Assembly: GCA_900478215.1 (NCBI GenBank)
Contig: LS483478.1
Coordinates: 3,782,001 to 3,846,000, forward strand
Source of the DNA: Salmonella enterica subsp. houtenae serovar Houten
GTDB taxonomy: Bacteria; Pseudomonadota; Gammaproteobacteria; Enterobacterales; Enterobacteriaceae
DNA length: 64,000 nucleotides
Direction of reading: 5' to 3'
Shown: piece by piece, positions 9,432-18,805 of the stretch
Layout: every line of letters starts with the position of its first letter
How positions within the stretch are numbered: position 1 is the stretch's first letter
Notes under the pieces: model-generated
Databases searched by the model: none
What the model was told of the DNA's origin: nothing
What the model saw: the letters and a program-made list of their open reading frames with translations, nothing else
Program-made: the position numbers and the translations under genes

Positions 9432-10688
9432 TTAACAATTCATTTTACGTGAAGCGTTATATTCAAATTTTAGATAATCCAGTACGGCAACAACATTGCC
9501 AGGAGACATCCGGTTAAGATGCGGCAGGAAGGGATGGTGGTGAACATAGCGAATAAACGCTGTCGCGCTATTTAACGTCGCATGGCGTAACAAACTCACC
9601 TTTTTATTTCCTGTGAGATTGCATACCGCCATCGCATAATCCCGTGTGGAAAATGTACGCCAGACGTTGTTGCGAATTCCGCCGCTCAAAAACAACCGCG
9701 GAGGGAGATCGCGTTTGGGCGGCGTAACGCCTCTTTCACGCACAAACGAAATATGGCAGCGACCCTGACGAAGATAGCTAAAATTCGCCATCATACAGCC
9801 GCCAAGAATGAAGCATTCGTGATCGAGATAATGCTGGACATTCAGAGAACGCTCATCTGTCAACGCCTGAACCAACTCAAAATGTCGATAAGCAGGTAAT
9901 ACGGGTTTTACTAACATTCCCGGATCGTTTTTATATAAAACGGCGGGACCGTAATCCACATCAAATAATACATTGCGGCGCATGGTCAGCGCCTCTTTTC
10001 GCTGCACCAGATGCGCCAGCGTGCCGGACGGGAGACGTTCTTCGTAATCAGAATGATACTGATAATCCGCTTCCACCGGTTGTGCAGAGTAATTCGTTGA
10101 GATCGCGACGACCTTACCGCTCTCTTCTTCCGCCGTCACCAACACGTATAAGCTGCTGTCGCCGCCGTTAAATTTCACGCGAAACGCCCGCGTGCTCATA
10201 GCGATGTCAAACGCAGGAAACATAAAATCGCGTTCCGCTTGATTAGCGCGACGGGACAGTTTTTGTAATTCGCGGCTAAAACCAGTGCTGTCTACCGCCA
10301 GCGCCGCGCGTATTTCAACTAGCGACGCGCCTTCGCCAATCAACGTAGCAAGGTTCTCTTGTCTGGCGTCGCCCCTGATAGCGGTATAGGAGATGAATGT
10401 TTTATTACACTGGCGGCAATACATACGCCGTTCACCTTTTGCGGAAAAACCATATTTTTTCAGCGACGCCCCGCCACAGTGCGGACAGGACTTCACCAGA
10501 CCTTTCCAGGATTGATTCGCCGCCTGGCGAAAAAGATTAAGCGATCTGGCTGAGATAATGGGGAACAAAAAGCCGCACGCTCGACAGAGAACATTTTTCC
10601 CTTGCGGTAGATAGTCTGGACTCTCCAGAATCCCCAGATTTTTGCAGCCGGGCGTTTTGCAAGCATCGACATTAATGTGAGAGAACAT
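9432..10688 (-). CDS. Zinc-ribbon/HTH protein of unknown function, in sulfatase cluster
   Basis: I do not know the function of this 418-aa protein. The start at 10688 is supported by AGGGA six bases upstream; the GTG two codons earlier has no room for a ribosome site. The first 125 residues hold four cysteine pairs (CKTPGC, CRAC, CPHC, CRQC). The CPHCGG...YCRQCNKTF part resembles the N-terminal zinc ribbons of IS1-type transposases. A possible helix-turn-helix follows (about 105-140: GEGASLVEIRAAL). The remaining 260 residues resemble nothing I recognise. It sits 24 bases after the maturase and 118 before AssT, so it is probably in their operon. A DNA-binding regulator derived from a transposase is my inference; no inverted repeats were seen around it. 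Confidence 0.75.
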   Translation of the reverse strand: MFSHINVDACKTPGCKNLGILESPDYLPQGKNVLCRACGFLFPIISARSLNLFRQAANQSWKGLVKSCPHCGGASLKKYGFSAKGERRMYCRQCNKTFISYTAIRGDARQENLATLIGEGASLVEIRAALAVDSTGFSRELQKLSRRANQAERDFMFPAFDIAMSTRAFRVKFNGGDSSLYVLVTAEEESGKVVAISTNYSAQPVEADYQYHSDYEERLPSGTLAHLVQRKEALTMRRNVLFDVDYGPAVLYKNDPGMLVKPVLPAYRHFELVQALTDERSLNVQHYLDHECFILGGCMMANFSYLRQGRCHISFVRERGVTPPKRDLPPRLFLSGGIRNNVWRTFSTRDYAMAVCNLTGNKKVSLLRHATLNSATAFIRYVHHHPFLPHLNRMSPGNVVAVLDYLKFEYNASRKMNC

Positions 10689-10712
10689 ATTCACTCCCTG
10701 CGAATACTACCT

Positions 10713-11903
10713 TCAAACAAATATTGACCTTATTTCTGCAGGTGAGATGCCTTTTTCATACAGGGTCCGCATGGCACTCATCGCCGTCGCGGTATGCGAG
10801 AAAAAAGTCTGATAACCTGCACACAGATAGTTATGAGTGGTTGCGCCTGACACAGAGGGTAAAAAACGATGTTTTGGGCAGCCGCCATAGCAGGCGAACT
10901 TCCATTGACAGCGATGGCACTCCTGCGCCATTGAACGCTGTTTATCGCTGCCGAACTGGCGATTTTGTTCGCCCTGGTTCATTTGACGCAGCGTCTTCTG
11001 GTGGATATTCCCCAGTTTAAATTGCGGATATACGAAGTGATCGCAGTTATAAACATCGCCGTTCATTTCCATCGCAAACGCGCTGCCGCAGGTGGGAGCA
11101 AAAACGCAAACCTGCGGCGGCAAGCCGCACCAGGCCGCCAGAGTCTGTTCAAATAGCTGGATGCCGATGTCGCCGATATCCTCACGGATCCAGACATCAA
11201 ATACCGCATTCAGAAACTGACCAAATTGCAGGCTATCGACCGACCACGGCGTCATCGCGATGTGTTTATCCTGCGGCTGCGCCAGCCCATTCTCCCCGCA
11301 GCGTTCAACTAAAGGGATAAATTGCATATAGCGGCTACCAATGCTTTTCAGGTAGCGATAGACCTGAACAGGATGATGCATATTGGTACGGTTAACCACC
11401 GTGAGGGTATTAAATTCTACGTCGTGTTGCGCCAGACAACGCACCGCATTTTCTACTTTTTTATGCGTCGGCTTTCCGGAGCGCGTCACTCGCCACTCAT
11501 CGTGTAACGCGGCATCGCCATCGATAGAGACGCCAACCAGAAAATCATGCTCCCGGAAGAAGGTCGCCCAGTCGTCGTTGATCAGGATGCCATTGGTCTG
11601 GAAGGTATTGACGATGGTTTTGCCGCCACAATAGCGCTGCTGAAATGCAATGGCTTTACGATAAAACGGGATGCCCATTAATGTGGGTTCCCCGCCCTGC
11701 CACGCAAAAATAACCTCATCAATATCCTGTGCGGCAATCTGCTGCCTGATGAAGAGTTCAAGGGTCTCTTCCGACATTTTGTAATGGTTTTTTCGATCCG
11801 GATAGAGCTTTTCTTTCTCCAGATAAAAACAATACTTACAGTCAAGGTTACACACCGATCCGGTTGGTTTAACCATGACCTGACAACTTTTCCCAAACAT
11901 CAT
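10713..11903 (-). CDS. Anaerobic sulfatase-maturating enzyme (radical SAM/SPASM)
   Basis: This 396-aa radical-SAM enzyme oxidises the active-site Cys or Ser of sulfatases to formylglycine. The radical-SAM cluster motif CNLDCKYCFYLEK (CxxxCxxC) is near residue 18. The C-terminal SPASM domain (about 260-370) shows CGSAFAME, CDHF, CHRCQWKFACYGGCPKH and a last Cys for auxiliary clusters. It lies 98 bases downstream of the sulfatase, which is its obvious substrate. A neighbouring ATG at 11900 is an equally good start. Oxygen-independent maturation would suit the gut. Confidence 0.92.
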   Translation of the reverse strand: MMFGKSCQVMVKPTGSVCNLDCKYCFYLEKEKLYPDRKNHYKMSEETLELFIRQQIAAQDIDEVIFAWQGGEPTLMGIPFYRKAIAFQQRYCGGKTIVNTFQTNGILINDDWATFFREHDFLVGVSIDGDAALHDEWRVTRSGKPTHKKVENAVRCLAQHDVEFNTLTVVNRTNMHHPVQVYRYLKSIGSRYMQFIPLVERCGENGLAQPQDKHIAMTPWSVDSLQFGQFLNAVFDVWIREDIGDIGIQLFEQTLAAWCGLPPQVCVFAPTCGSAFAMEMNGDVYNCDHFVYPQFKLGNIHQKTLRQMNQGEQNRQFGSDKQRSMAQECHRCQWKFACYGGCPKHRFLPSVSGATTHNYLCAGYQTFFSHTATAMSAMRTLYEKGISPAEIRSIFV

Positions 11904-11924
11904 TACCTTCCCTGAAATAAAAGA

Positions 11925-11956
11925 ACCTGATCCGGCACAGAGTGACCAGATCAGGT
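11925..11956 (-). terminator. Hairpin between sulfatase and maturase genes
   Basis: On the minus strand ACCTGATC pairs with GATCAGGT across a 16-base loop, and TCTTTTATTT follows. It lies between two genes expected to be cotranscribed, so it is probably a leaky terminator that gives more sulfatase than maturase. Confidence 0.6.
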
Positions 11957-12001
11957 GGGCATCGCCCTAAGTGGCATACTTAATTTTTTATAATTATTTC
12001 A

Positions 12002-13495
12002 TTAGCCCCAGGTGACAGGCGTCGGCTTATCGCCACGGGCTTTCATCAGCGAATCGTTATCAATATCCTGTTTATATTTCAGGAACTTACCGTAAAGCTG
12101 TTTCTCAATCTGCGGCTGTTTACCAATTTGATTGAGCGTCTCGAAACGATCGGTTTTCAGGTTATAGAGATATTTGGGTTTATTCTGGCGATCGATGATC
12201 ATCTTCCAGTCGCCGTCGCGGATCGCCCACTCATCCGTCGGATCGTCCTGGAATGGCATATCGATACCGAAGATCAGTGGTTTCTGGCGTTTTAACGTCT
12301 TGTCCTTCAGTAGCGGAACTAAAGACTGGCCGTCGTAGGTACGATCGGTCGGGAGTTTAAAGTCCATCATGTTGGCCAGCGTCGGCAACCAGTCAAGACC
12401 ATACACCGGCGTGTCCGTTACCATTCCCTGTGGAATATGCTTGCCGTATTTGATGATTGCAGGTACGCGAATGCCACCTTCCCACAAGTTGTCTTTACGT
12501 CCGCGCAGACCGTCGGTTTCCCCGGCCAGGTTCAGCTCGTACACCTTACGCGCTTCACGCGTGACAGGGCCGTTGTCGCTGGTAAAGATGACGATGGTGT
12601 TATCTTCCTCGCCCATCGCCTTAATTTTATCCAGCACTTTACCGACCTGCTCATCCATGTAGCTGATATTGGCGTAATATTCGCCGGTGCCACGCCACGG
12701 TTTGTCTGCCCAGTCGCCGTAGAACAGATCCGGATGCTGCTTCTGGTAGTCGGTCATGTACTGCGAATACATATCAAGGTATTTTTTCGGCGACGCCAGC
12801 GGACTATGGACTTCGGTAAAGGCGACATATAAGAAGAACGGATTATCGTCTTTTTTGTTATCCAGCCAGTTCACAACTTCAGAGCTCACAAATTCGCCGC
12901 TCATCTTATCTGCGCGGCCAATATGTTGGCCATTACGAATCCACCCCGTAGGATGCACCACGCCATAGCGCGGGCGCTCCTTGGCGTTGTCCAGCGTAGC
13001 ATCGGTGACAAATCCCGCCGGATTAACCAACGTATAGTCAAAGCCCATGTCTTTCGCCTGCGGCTGATCGGTGCGATCGCCGCCCGCATTAAGGTGTAAT
13101 TTCCCCATCATCGCCGTGTCGTAGCCCTGCTGTTTTAGCAGATTGGCGATAGTCAGTTCATTACGCCCCAACGCAACATCTTTGCCTTCCGGTATCCAGG
13201 AACGGATTCCGGTACGGAACGGCATACGGCCAGTTAACAGGCCCGCGCGGGAAGGAGAACACAGAGGCGCTGGCGCATAATAGTCGGTAAACTTCACCCC
13301 CTCCTGCGCCAATTTATCTATGTTAGGTGTTTTAACGATGCGGTGCCCGTAGGTGGCGAGATCGCCATACCCTAAATCATCCGCCAGAATAATGACTAAA
13401 TTAGGGCGCTTTGCGGTTGCCGCTTGCGCGGTTGATAATACGCTTCCAGCGCATAGCGCCAACCCTATCATACTGGCAACGACTGTTCTTTTCAT
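12002..13495 (-). CDS. Periplasmic arylsulfatase, Cys-type
   Basis: This 497-aa sulfatase hydrolyses sulfate esters. A Sec signal peptide is clear (MKRTVVASMIGLALCAGSVLSTAQA, cleavage after about residue 25). The sulfatase signature C-S-P-S-R-A-G-L-L-T-G starts at Cys79, the residue to be converted to formylglycine. Metal-site residues are in ILADDLGYGD (about 36-45), and TSDNGP (about 305-310) is the conserved C-terminal metal motif. The maturase follows downstream. A 593-base gap separates it from the divergent Tsx-like channel gene. The natural substrate cannot be read from the sequence. Confidence 0.93.
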   Translation of the reverse strand: MKRTVVASMIGLALCAGSVLSTAQAATAKRPNLVIILADDLGYGDLATYGHRIVKTPNIDKLAQEGVKFTDYYAPAPLCSPSRAGLLTGRMPFRTGIRSWIPEGKDVALGRNELTIANLLKQQGYDTAMMGKLHLNAGGDRTDQPQAKDMGFDYTLVNPAGFVTDATLDNAKERPRYGVVHPTGWIRNGQHIGRADKMSGEFVSSEVVNWLDNKKDDNPFFLYVAFTEVHSPLASPKKYLDMYSQYMTDYQKQHPDLFYGDWADKPWRGTGEYYANISYMDEQVGKVLDKIKAMGEEDNTIVIFTSDNGPVTREARKVYELNLAGETDGLRGRKDNLWEGGIRVPAIIKYGKHIPQGMVTDTPVYGLDWLPTLANMMDFKLPTDRTYDGQSLVPLLKDKTLKRQKPLIFGIDMPFQDDPTDEWAIRDGDWKMIIDRQNKPKYLYNLKTDRFETLNQIGKQPQIEKQLYGKFLKYKQDIDNDSLMKARGDKPTPVTWG

Positions 13496-14088
13496 TTCAA
13501 CTCCTTTGAGTTATCGCACGGTCTGATTACGATATATTTGCCGATAGACCCGGCTGCGGAATACAGCCTAAATTAATTGCACTATTACATTCGATTTATC
13601 TTATATTTCTTCCATCAGCATCTTTTTATCGCAGGAAATTATTCACATGCATTATAATATTAATACCATAAATATATTTCGTGCTAAAGAAAACACGCCT
13701 GAAGCAGTCTATAAAAAAAAGGATCGCGAACGAGTGATGCAGATCTCAAATATGGCTCATGTGTCAGAACCCTTGTTGTGATGTCAATATATGTTGCTGT
13801 TTCAACGATAACATCCTCATTCACTGACCGTAAGTTGTCTTTACGAGAAATTATTCCCATTCTAAGTTTCATTAATTTAAGGCTATCCGGTGTGACTTTT
13901 GCAACAGAGACATAAATTATAAATCAAACAGTTATCACACAACAAACAACATTATCTGACACTAATATTTAATGGATATATATCGCTGATATTTTTGAGA
14001 CATCTATCACCTACGAATAAAAAGACACTCCTTAGAATTCGCTTCTTTACACAACATTTCACTGTGTTTTTACCTCATGGAGTTGAGC
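13496..14088. promoter_or_regulatory. Divergent AT-rich intergenic region, sulfatase / channel gene
   Basis: These 593 bases are AT-rich and should carry promoters for the sulfatase operon (minus) and the channel/nucleotidase pair (plus). A 62-codon open frame at 13684-13872 (minus) has no good ribosome site and no recognisable product, so I do not call it. No clear operator repeat was found. Confidence 0.5.
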
Positions 14089-14850
14089 ATGAAAAATAAG
14101 AAATATATTAATAGTCTACTCGCCGCATGTGTTCTTTTCTCTTGCTTTAATGGTCAGGCAGCGGAATTGAAACGCGTATACGGTAAACTTAGCTTCGGAT
14201 ACGGCGACTGGAATAAAGGCTTTGTCAATGTCGATCGCGGCGAAGTGTGGAAAGCAGTAGCGGATTTCGGCGCCGTGTTTGACAGGGGTGAATTTGCATC
14301 ATTTTATGAAATGAACGTGCTCAACCATCCTGTAGAAGGCCGTAACCATGTTACCCAATTTCTGGGACATTATAGGGTGGTTGAAGGCTCTAACTTTACC
14401 GCAATGATGAAACTCTATATGTCGATGGAGAATAAATTCGGCGATGAATTAAACATGATGTACGGAGTAGGTTATCTGGGTTTAACCAGCCCATCAGGCT
14501 TTATTAAGCCCTATTTCGCTGTTCATAACTTATCGAACGATTATACCTCTAAAAAGTATGGACAGGCGACAGGCTTTAACGGTTATGTTCTCGGTTGGGT
14601 CGCGGCTTATAACTTCGATATGTTTAATGAAAAGTTCGTCATTTCAAACTGGAACGAAGTTGAAATGGATCGTAATGATGCCTACGCCGAACAGCAGGGC
14701 GGGACGACCGGCCTAAACGGCGCGGTAACGTTTACATGGAAATTTATGCCGCGATGGACCGCCTCCGTCTCTTACCGTTACTTCAATAATAAATTGGGGT
14801 ATGACGGCTACGGCGACCGTATGAATTACCTGATCGGCTTCGAGTTTTAA
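14089..14850 (+). CDS. Tsx/OmpK-like outer-membrane channel
   Basis: This 253-aa protein has a signal peptide ending in CFNGQA (about residue 25) and alternating hydrophobic/polar beta strands, with a final Phe (YLIGFEF) as in outer-membrane barrels. It resembles the nucleoside-specific channel family (Tsx/OmpK). The start at 14089 is supported by GGAG seven bases upstream. A secreted 5'-nucleotidase follows 107 bases downstream on the same strand, which fits nucleoside uptake after dephosphorylation. The substrate is inferred from family and context only. Confidence 0.8.
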   Translation: MKNKKYINSLLAACVLFSCFNGQAAELKRVYGKLSFGYGDWNKGFVNVDRGEVWKAVADFGAVFDRGEFASFYEMNVLNHPVEGRNHVTQFLGHYRVVEGSNFTAMMKLYMSMENKFGDELNMMYGVGYLGLTSPSGFIKPYFAVHNLSNDYTSKKYGQATGFNGYVLGWVAAYNFDMFNEKFVISNWNEVEMDRNDAYAEQQGGTTGLNGAVTFTWKFMPRWTASVSYRYFNNKLGYDGYGDRMNYLIGFEF

Positions 14851-14957
14851 TAATTAATAAACTTGATGAATATTACTTAATTTGCCCAGTTTGTAGGCGT
14901 TAATGACACGACTACAGACGTTGTTTTTCTTTAATGTAGCGTAAATGGATGGTTTAT

Positions 14958-16520
14958 ATGAACAAAAAGTTTTCGATATCCCTACTGTCGCTGTGTATTG
15001 GTTTGTCTTCAGCCATTTCCTTTTCAGCCGATGCGCGTGACATCACAATTTATTATACAAACGATTTACATGCCCATGTGACCCCAGAAATTATCCCCTA
15101 TGTATCCAGGACACGTCCGGTAGGAGGTTTTGCGCCCATCTCGAAAATTGTGAAAGATGCAAAAGCAAAAGAAAAAGATGTCTTTTTCTTCGATGCCGGC
15201 GACTATTTTACAGGACCCTTTATCAGTACGCTGACCAAAGGCGAAGCCATTGTTGATATTATGAATACTATGCCCTACGATGCGGTTTCTGTCGGGAATC
15301 ATGAATTTGACCATGGGTATGAAAATCTAGTTAAGCAACTCAAAAATTTTAAATTCCCGGTGTTATTAAACAATGTTTTCTATAGCGGTACAGATAAACC
15401 GCTGATAGATACACCTTATACTATTGTCGAAAAAAACGGTTTAAAAATTGGTGTCATTGGCTCCCACGGCGTTTCCGCATTCTATGAAGCCATTGCCGCT
15501 GGCGTGCGTGAAGGCGTAGATTGCCGCGACCCCGTTCCTTATATCAAAAAAGCGCTGAAAGATTTGAAAGGTAAAGTCGATCTGACCGTGCTGCTTATTC
15601 ATGAAGGCGTGCCTGGTATGCAATCCAGCGCAGGCGAGGCTGATGTCGCGCGTGCACTGAAAACCGATGTAGAAATGGCCAAAACGCTTTCAGGCTATGG
15701 GCTGGATGTGCTGGTTACTGGCCATGCGCATAAAGGTACGCCAGAACCGATTAAAGTGGGTAATACCCTTGTCGTCTCCACGGATGCGTACACTATCGAA
15801 TTAGGTAAACTGGTGCTTGACTGGAACCCGGAAACCAAAAAAGTAGACAGCTACAATGGTAAGTTGATCACCCTGTATGCGGATACTTATAAGCCAGATC
15901 CAGTCACGCAGGCCAAAATTGACGAATGGGATAACAAGGTTAAGAAAATTACCGATGAGGTGGTCGCGCACTCTCCGGAAGTGCTGACCCGTTCTTACGG
16001 TGAATCCGCGCCAACCGGCAACTTAATCACCGACGCCTTGATGGCTACCGTTCCTGGCGCCGACGCCTCTTTCTATAATGCTGGCGGCATCCGTACCGAA
16101 TTGCCGAAAGGTAATATCACCTATGGTGATGTGCTGAGTATGTATCCGTTCACCAACGATGTCATGAGCATGGAAATCAGCGGTAAGGATCTGAAATCCA
16201 TCATGTCACACGCTGCCGATCTGAAAAACGGTATGCTGCACGTATCGAAAACCGTCCAGTTTAAATATGACAGCACCAAACCGCTGGGCCAGCGTATTGT
16301 CGAATTTGATATCAAAGGCAAACCGGTAGAAGACAGTAAACTCTATACCGTCGCGCTGGATTCCTTTATCGGTAAAGGCGGTGGCGGATTTACCTTCACT
16401 AAAGGTAAAAATATCAAATATATGGGGATACAAACCGCACCGGCGTTGGTTAACTATATGAAGCAGGTTAACAATATTCAACCTGACCACACCATGCGCG
16501 TGGATGATATTAGCAAATAA
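14958..16520 (+). CDS. Secreted 5'-nucleotidase / metallophosphoesterase
   Basis: This 520-aa protein has an N-terminal signal peptide (to about residue 27, ISFSADA). A calcineurin-like metal domain shows NDLHAH, DAGDYF, GNHEFDHG and GHAHKG. The C-terminal 5'-nucleotidase domain has FYNAGGIR and GKGGGGF, with a Phe stack for the base. The start at 14958 has GGATGG just upstream. It probably dephosphorylates nucleotides or related phosphoesters in the periplasm and feeds the Tsx-like channel upstream. A role in clearing 3',5'-ADP-type by-products of sulfate metabolism is possible but unproven. Confidence 0.9.
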   Translation: MNKKFSISLLSLCIGLSSAISFSADARDITIYYTNDLHAHVTPEIIPYVSRTRPVGGFAPISKIVKDAKAKEKDVFFFDAGDYFTGPFISTLTKGEAIVDIMNTMPYDAVSVGNHEFDHGYENLVKQLKNFKFPVLLNNVFYSGTDKPLIDTPYTIVEKNGLKIGVIGSHGVSAFYEAIAAGVREGVDCRDPVPYIKKALKDLKGKVDLTVLLIHEGVPGMQSSAGEADVARALKTDVEMAKTLSGYGLDVLVTGHAHKGTPEPIKVGNTLVVSTDAYTIELGKLVLDWNPETKKVDSYNGKLITLYADTYKPDPVTQAKIDEWDNKVKKITDEVVAHSPEVLTRSYGESAPTGNLITDALMATVPGADASFYNAGGIRTELPKGNITYGDVLSMYPFTNDVMSMEISGKDLKSIMSHAADLKNGMLHVSKTVQFKYDSTKPLGQRIVEFDIKGKPVEDSKLYTVALDSFIGKGGGGFTFTKGKNIKYMGIQTAPALVNYMKQVNNIQPDHTMRVDDISK

Positions 16521-16565
16521 GCCATAATGTTATGCGGTCGATAACCGGCCGCATAACATGCTTAG

Positions 16566-18284
16566 TCATGCAAACAGCGGCATTTTATATACCCGAAATG
16601 CAGAAATATCATAACGATAATTCGCGCCATTCGTCTCTTCGTTCTTGAAATAGCCCGACGTCATCAGCGCTTCGAACAAGACCTCTTTCGTCTCTTTATT
16701 GATTTCTTGTAATACCAGTCGGCCTAATGCCTGTTGCCCTTCATCCGGATCGACAAGATCGCTGTAGCCAGGTTGCGCGGTAATGGTATGCTCAAACTCA
16801 TCAACCGTCGTCGCGCCGAAGTGAATAACCAGGTGACCATTACTCAATAAATGCTTAGCGCTCACAAAACTGCTATAGCCCCGGTTCCCGACTTCCGTTT
16901 TACCATACTCATACGGACGCGTTACAGTCATCGTGTTAAGGTTTATTTTAAACTGAACCACCCGGCTGAAGTTATCGAGCGGCAACAGACTTTTCGCATC
17001 TTCGCGTGAACGATAGTTACCATTATCAAAGACCATAAACTCCAGAATACCAGGCTCATCATTTGGAATTTCAACAATGTTATGCTGCCCCCAGGTCCAG
17101 AAATCCTTATCTGCCGCATCAATCCCTCCCGGCGAGGTAAGATCATACAGTGGGACGCCATCATCATCGACAGGGGTTAATAAGTATTGCTTGAATTCAT
17201 CAGACCAATCCTCATGGTTCGCCATGATAAAGCGCAGATCACCGGAATCCACATTTACGCCAAAAATCGCGCTCTGATGTCGACCGGAACAGATCAGCAA
17301 ATTGTTGGGTTCATTAATATAGCTTTGGTTGATATGCAGCCAGTCATCCATTGATACATCCTGACCTGGCGCGCTTCCGGAAGGACGCGGCGATCTGGAA
17401 TAATCCATCACATGCAGCATATCGTAATAAGCGACTTCAAGTCCGGTAGATAAGTTAATAATAGAAACGCCATCTTTTCCGGTTGAGTAACCATCTGGCC
17501 GTCCATTGCTGTATTCCGAAGGCGCAATCGCCAGATTGTTCTCAATGGGAAGAATGGAGTGATGGAACTCATTGTCGAGAAGATAAACCGTATAAACCCG
17601 TCCCATAATGTCAAATTCGTACATATTCAGACAATGGTTTATTCCCTGTGACGTCGCCAGGAAATGGCCATTATCTATTCTGACAAAATTATAAGAAGGG
17701 ATTTCCTGACTTACATACCACCGGACAATCCCGTTATGATCAAAAGCCAGATTATACCGATCAAAATAGGTGGAGAAATAAAGTCCTTCATCCATCAGCG
17801 AGGCCTGCTGCGCAGGATAGGAGACGCTAATAATGGGGAAACCGAGGCTCACGTTAGCCGAATCTGTGGGCGGTAACGCGTCTGTCATCACTGTATATAG
17901 CCCGACAATTTGCGAGGCAAGGCGCAGGGTAATCTGATTATTCACCGCAGATACCATCCCACACACAGGAATAAGGTTAGCACCCGGATATACATCATAT
18001 TGATAACGCATTGCCTCTGTTGTCGCTTCGCTATCAACAACATTGATCTCAAGCGCGGCGGCTTCATCAATCCAAACCCCCAGATAGAGACTCAACGGGG
18101 CGGTCCCGTAGGGATTTACGGTTACAATGGCCTTGTCACAGGTATTAGATTGAGTGATCTCCGCTAATCGTTGTTCATATATGGCGTTATGGTTTAACAC
18201 CAATGCGTTATTAGTGTCGATTTTCTGGTTAATCGGCTCACGCGGTGCGGGCAAGTTAACCATTGACGAACTTTTCTTATTCAT
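16566..18284 (-). CDS. Arylsulfate sulfotransferase (AssT family), copy 2
   Basis: This 572-aa paralogue of the gene at 7598-9313 is colinear along its length. The catalytic histidine is His401 in WTWGQHN, the same position as in copy 1. CSGRHQS carries the conserved Arg. The start MNKKSSSMVNLPAPREP has AGGAG six bases upstream and, like copy 1, no signal peptide. It stands alone, convergent with the 5'-nucleotidase. The upstream gap of 521 bases leads to a ToxR-like regulator gene on the other strand, a likely controller. Confidence 0.87.
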   Translation of the reverse strand: MNKKSSSMVNLPAPREPINQKIDTNNALVLNHNAIYEQRLAEITQSNTCDKAIVTVNPYGTAPLSLYLGVWIDEAAALEINVVDSEATTEAMRYQYDVYPGANLIPVCGMVSAVNNQITLRLASQIVGLYTVMTDALPPTDSANVSLGFPIISVSYPAQQASLMDEGLYFSTYFDRYNLAFDHNGIVRWYVSQEIPSYNFVRIDNGHFLATSQGINHCLNMYEFDIMGRVYTVYLLDNEFHHSILPIENNLAIAPSEYSNGRPDGYSTGKDGVSIINLSTGLEVAYYDMLHVMDYSRSPRPSGSAPGQDVSMDDWLHINQSYINEPNNLLICSGRHQSAIFGVNVDSGDLRFIMANHEDWSDEFKQYLLTPVDDDGVPLYDLTSPGGIDAADKDFWTWGQHNIVEIPNDEPGILEFMVFDNGNYRSREDAKSLLPLDNFSRVVQFKINLNTMTVTRPYEYGKTEVGNRGYSSFVSAKHLLSNGHLVIHFGATTVDEFEHTITAQPGYSDLVDPDEGQQALGRLVLQEINKETKEVLFEALMTSGYFKNEETNGANYRYDISAFRVYKMPLFA

Positions 18285-18805
18285 ACGTTTCTCCTGATTA
18301 ATTCAGATATAGACAACGAGGGGCCACAACATGCCAGCCAGTTGCTTAGCAAATTACCCTACTTCAACAAGAGAAATCGGTTTAATAATTTAAAATAAAA
18401 CATCCATAAAATAAAACCCAGACTAAAACTATTCTTTATCATCCAGAGAGTTTATTTCCCTGGCACTAATATAAAAGCATAGCAGTTATGTAGTATTAAT
18501 GCATTACAACTAATAGCCTATCCCTTTTTCATGATTGACATAAGCCTTATGGCATAATTCAAATTATTTTACACCAACAATAAACTAATCAAAACACATC
18601 AATCTACCGATAAAATTTAACATCAATAGCATTTGATTTTTAGAATAGCTAAAAATGGAATTTTAGCTATTCTAAAAAAACCTCATTTTTGTGACGTGAT
18701 ACAACTTTCCTCCGCAAAAAGATATTATTGTAGTTATACCAGTTGATCCATAAAATTAATATACATACTATTATTGCCACCCAATTAAATCAGTGAAATA
18801 ATATC
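18285..18805. promoter_or_regulatory. AT-rich divergent regulatory region, AssT2 / ToxR-like gene 1
   Basis: There is no gene in these 521 very AT-rich bases. They contain the AssT copy 2 promoter (minus) and the ToxR-like gene 1 promoter (plus). The most striking element is an 18-bp perfect inverted repeat at 18637-18678, listed separately. Confidence 0.6.
18637..18678. repeat. 18-bp perfect inverted repeat, AT-rich
   Basis: The arms TTTTTAGAATAGCTAAAA (18637-18654) and TTTTAGCTATTCTAAAAA (18661-18678) are perfectly complementary across a 6-base loop. Each arm is itself nearly palindromic around TAGCTA. It lies between two divergent genes, so it may be an operator or, if transcribed, a long stable hairpin. 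Confidence 0.85.

Noticed and set aside
13684..13872. 62-codon frame in the sulfatase/channel gap (minus)
   Set aside because: It has no clear ribosome site, no known homologue and AT-rich composition; not enough to call a gene.
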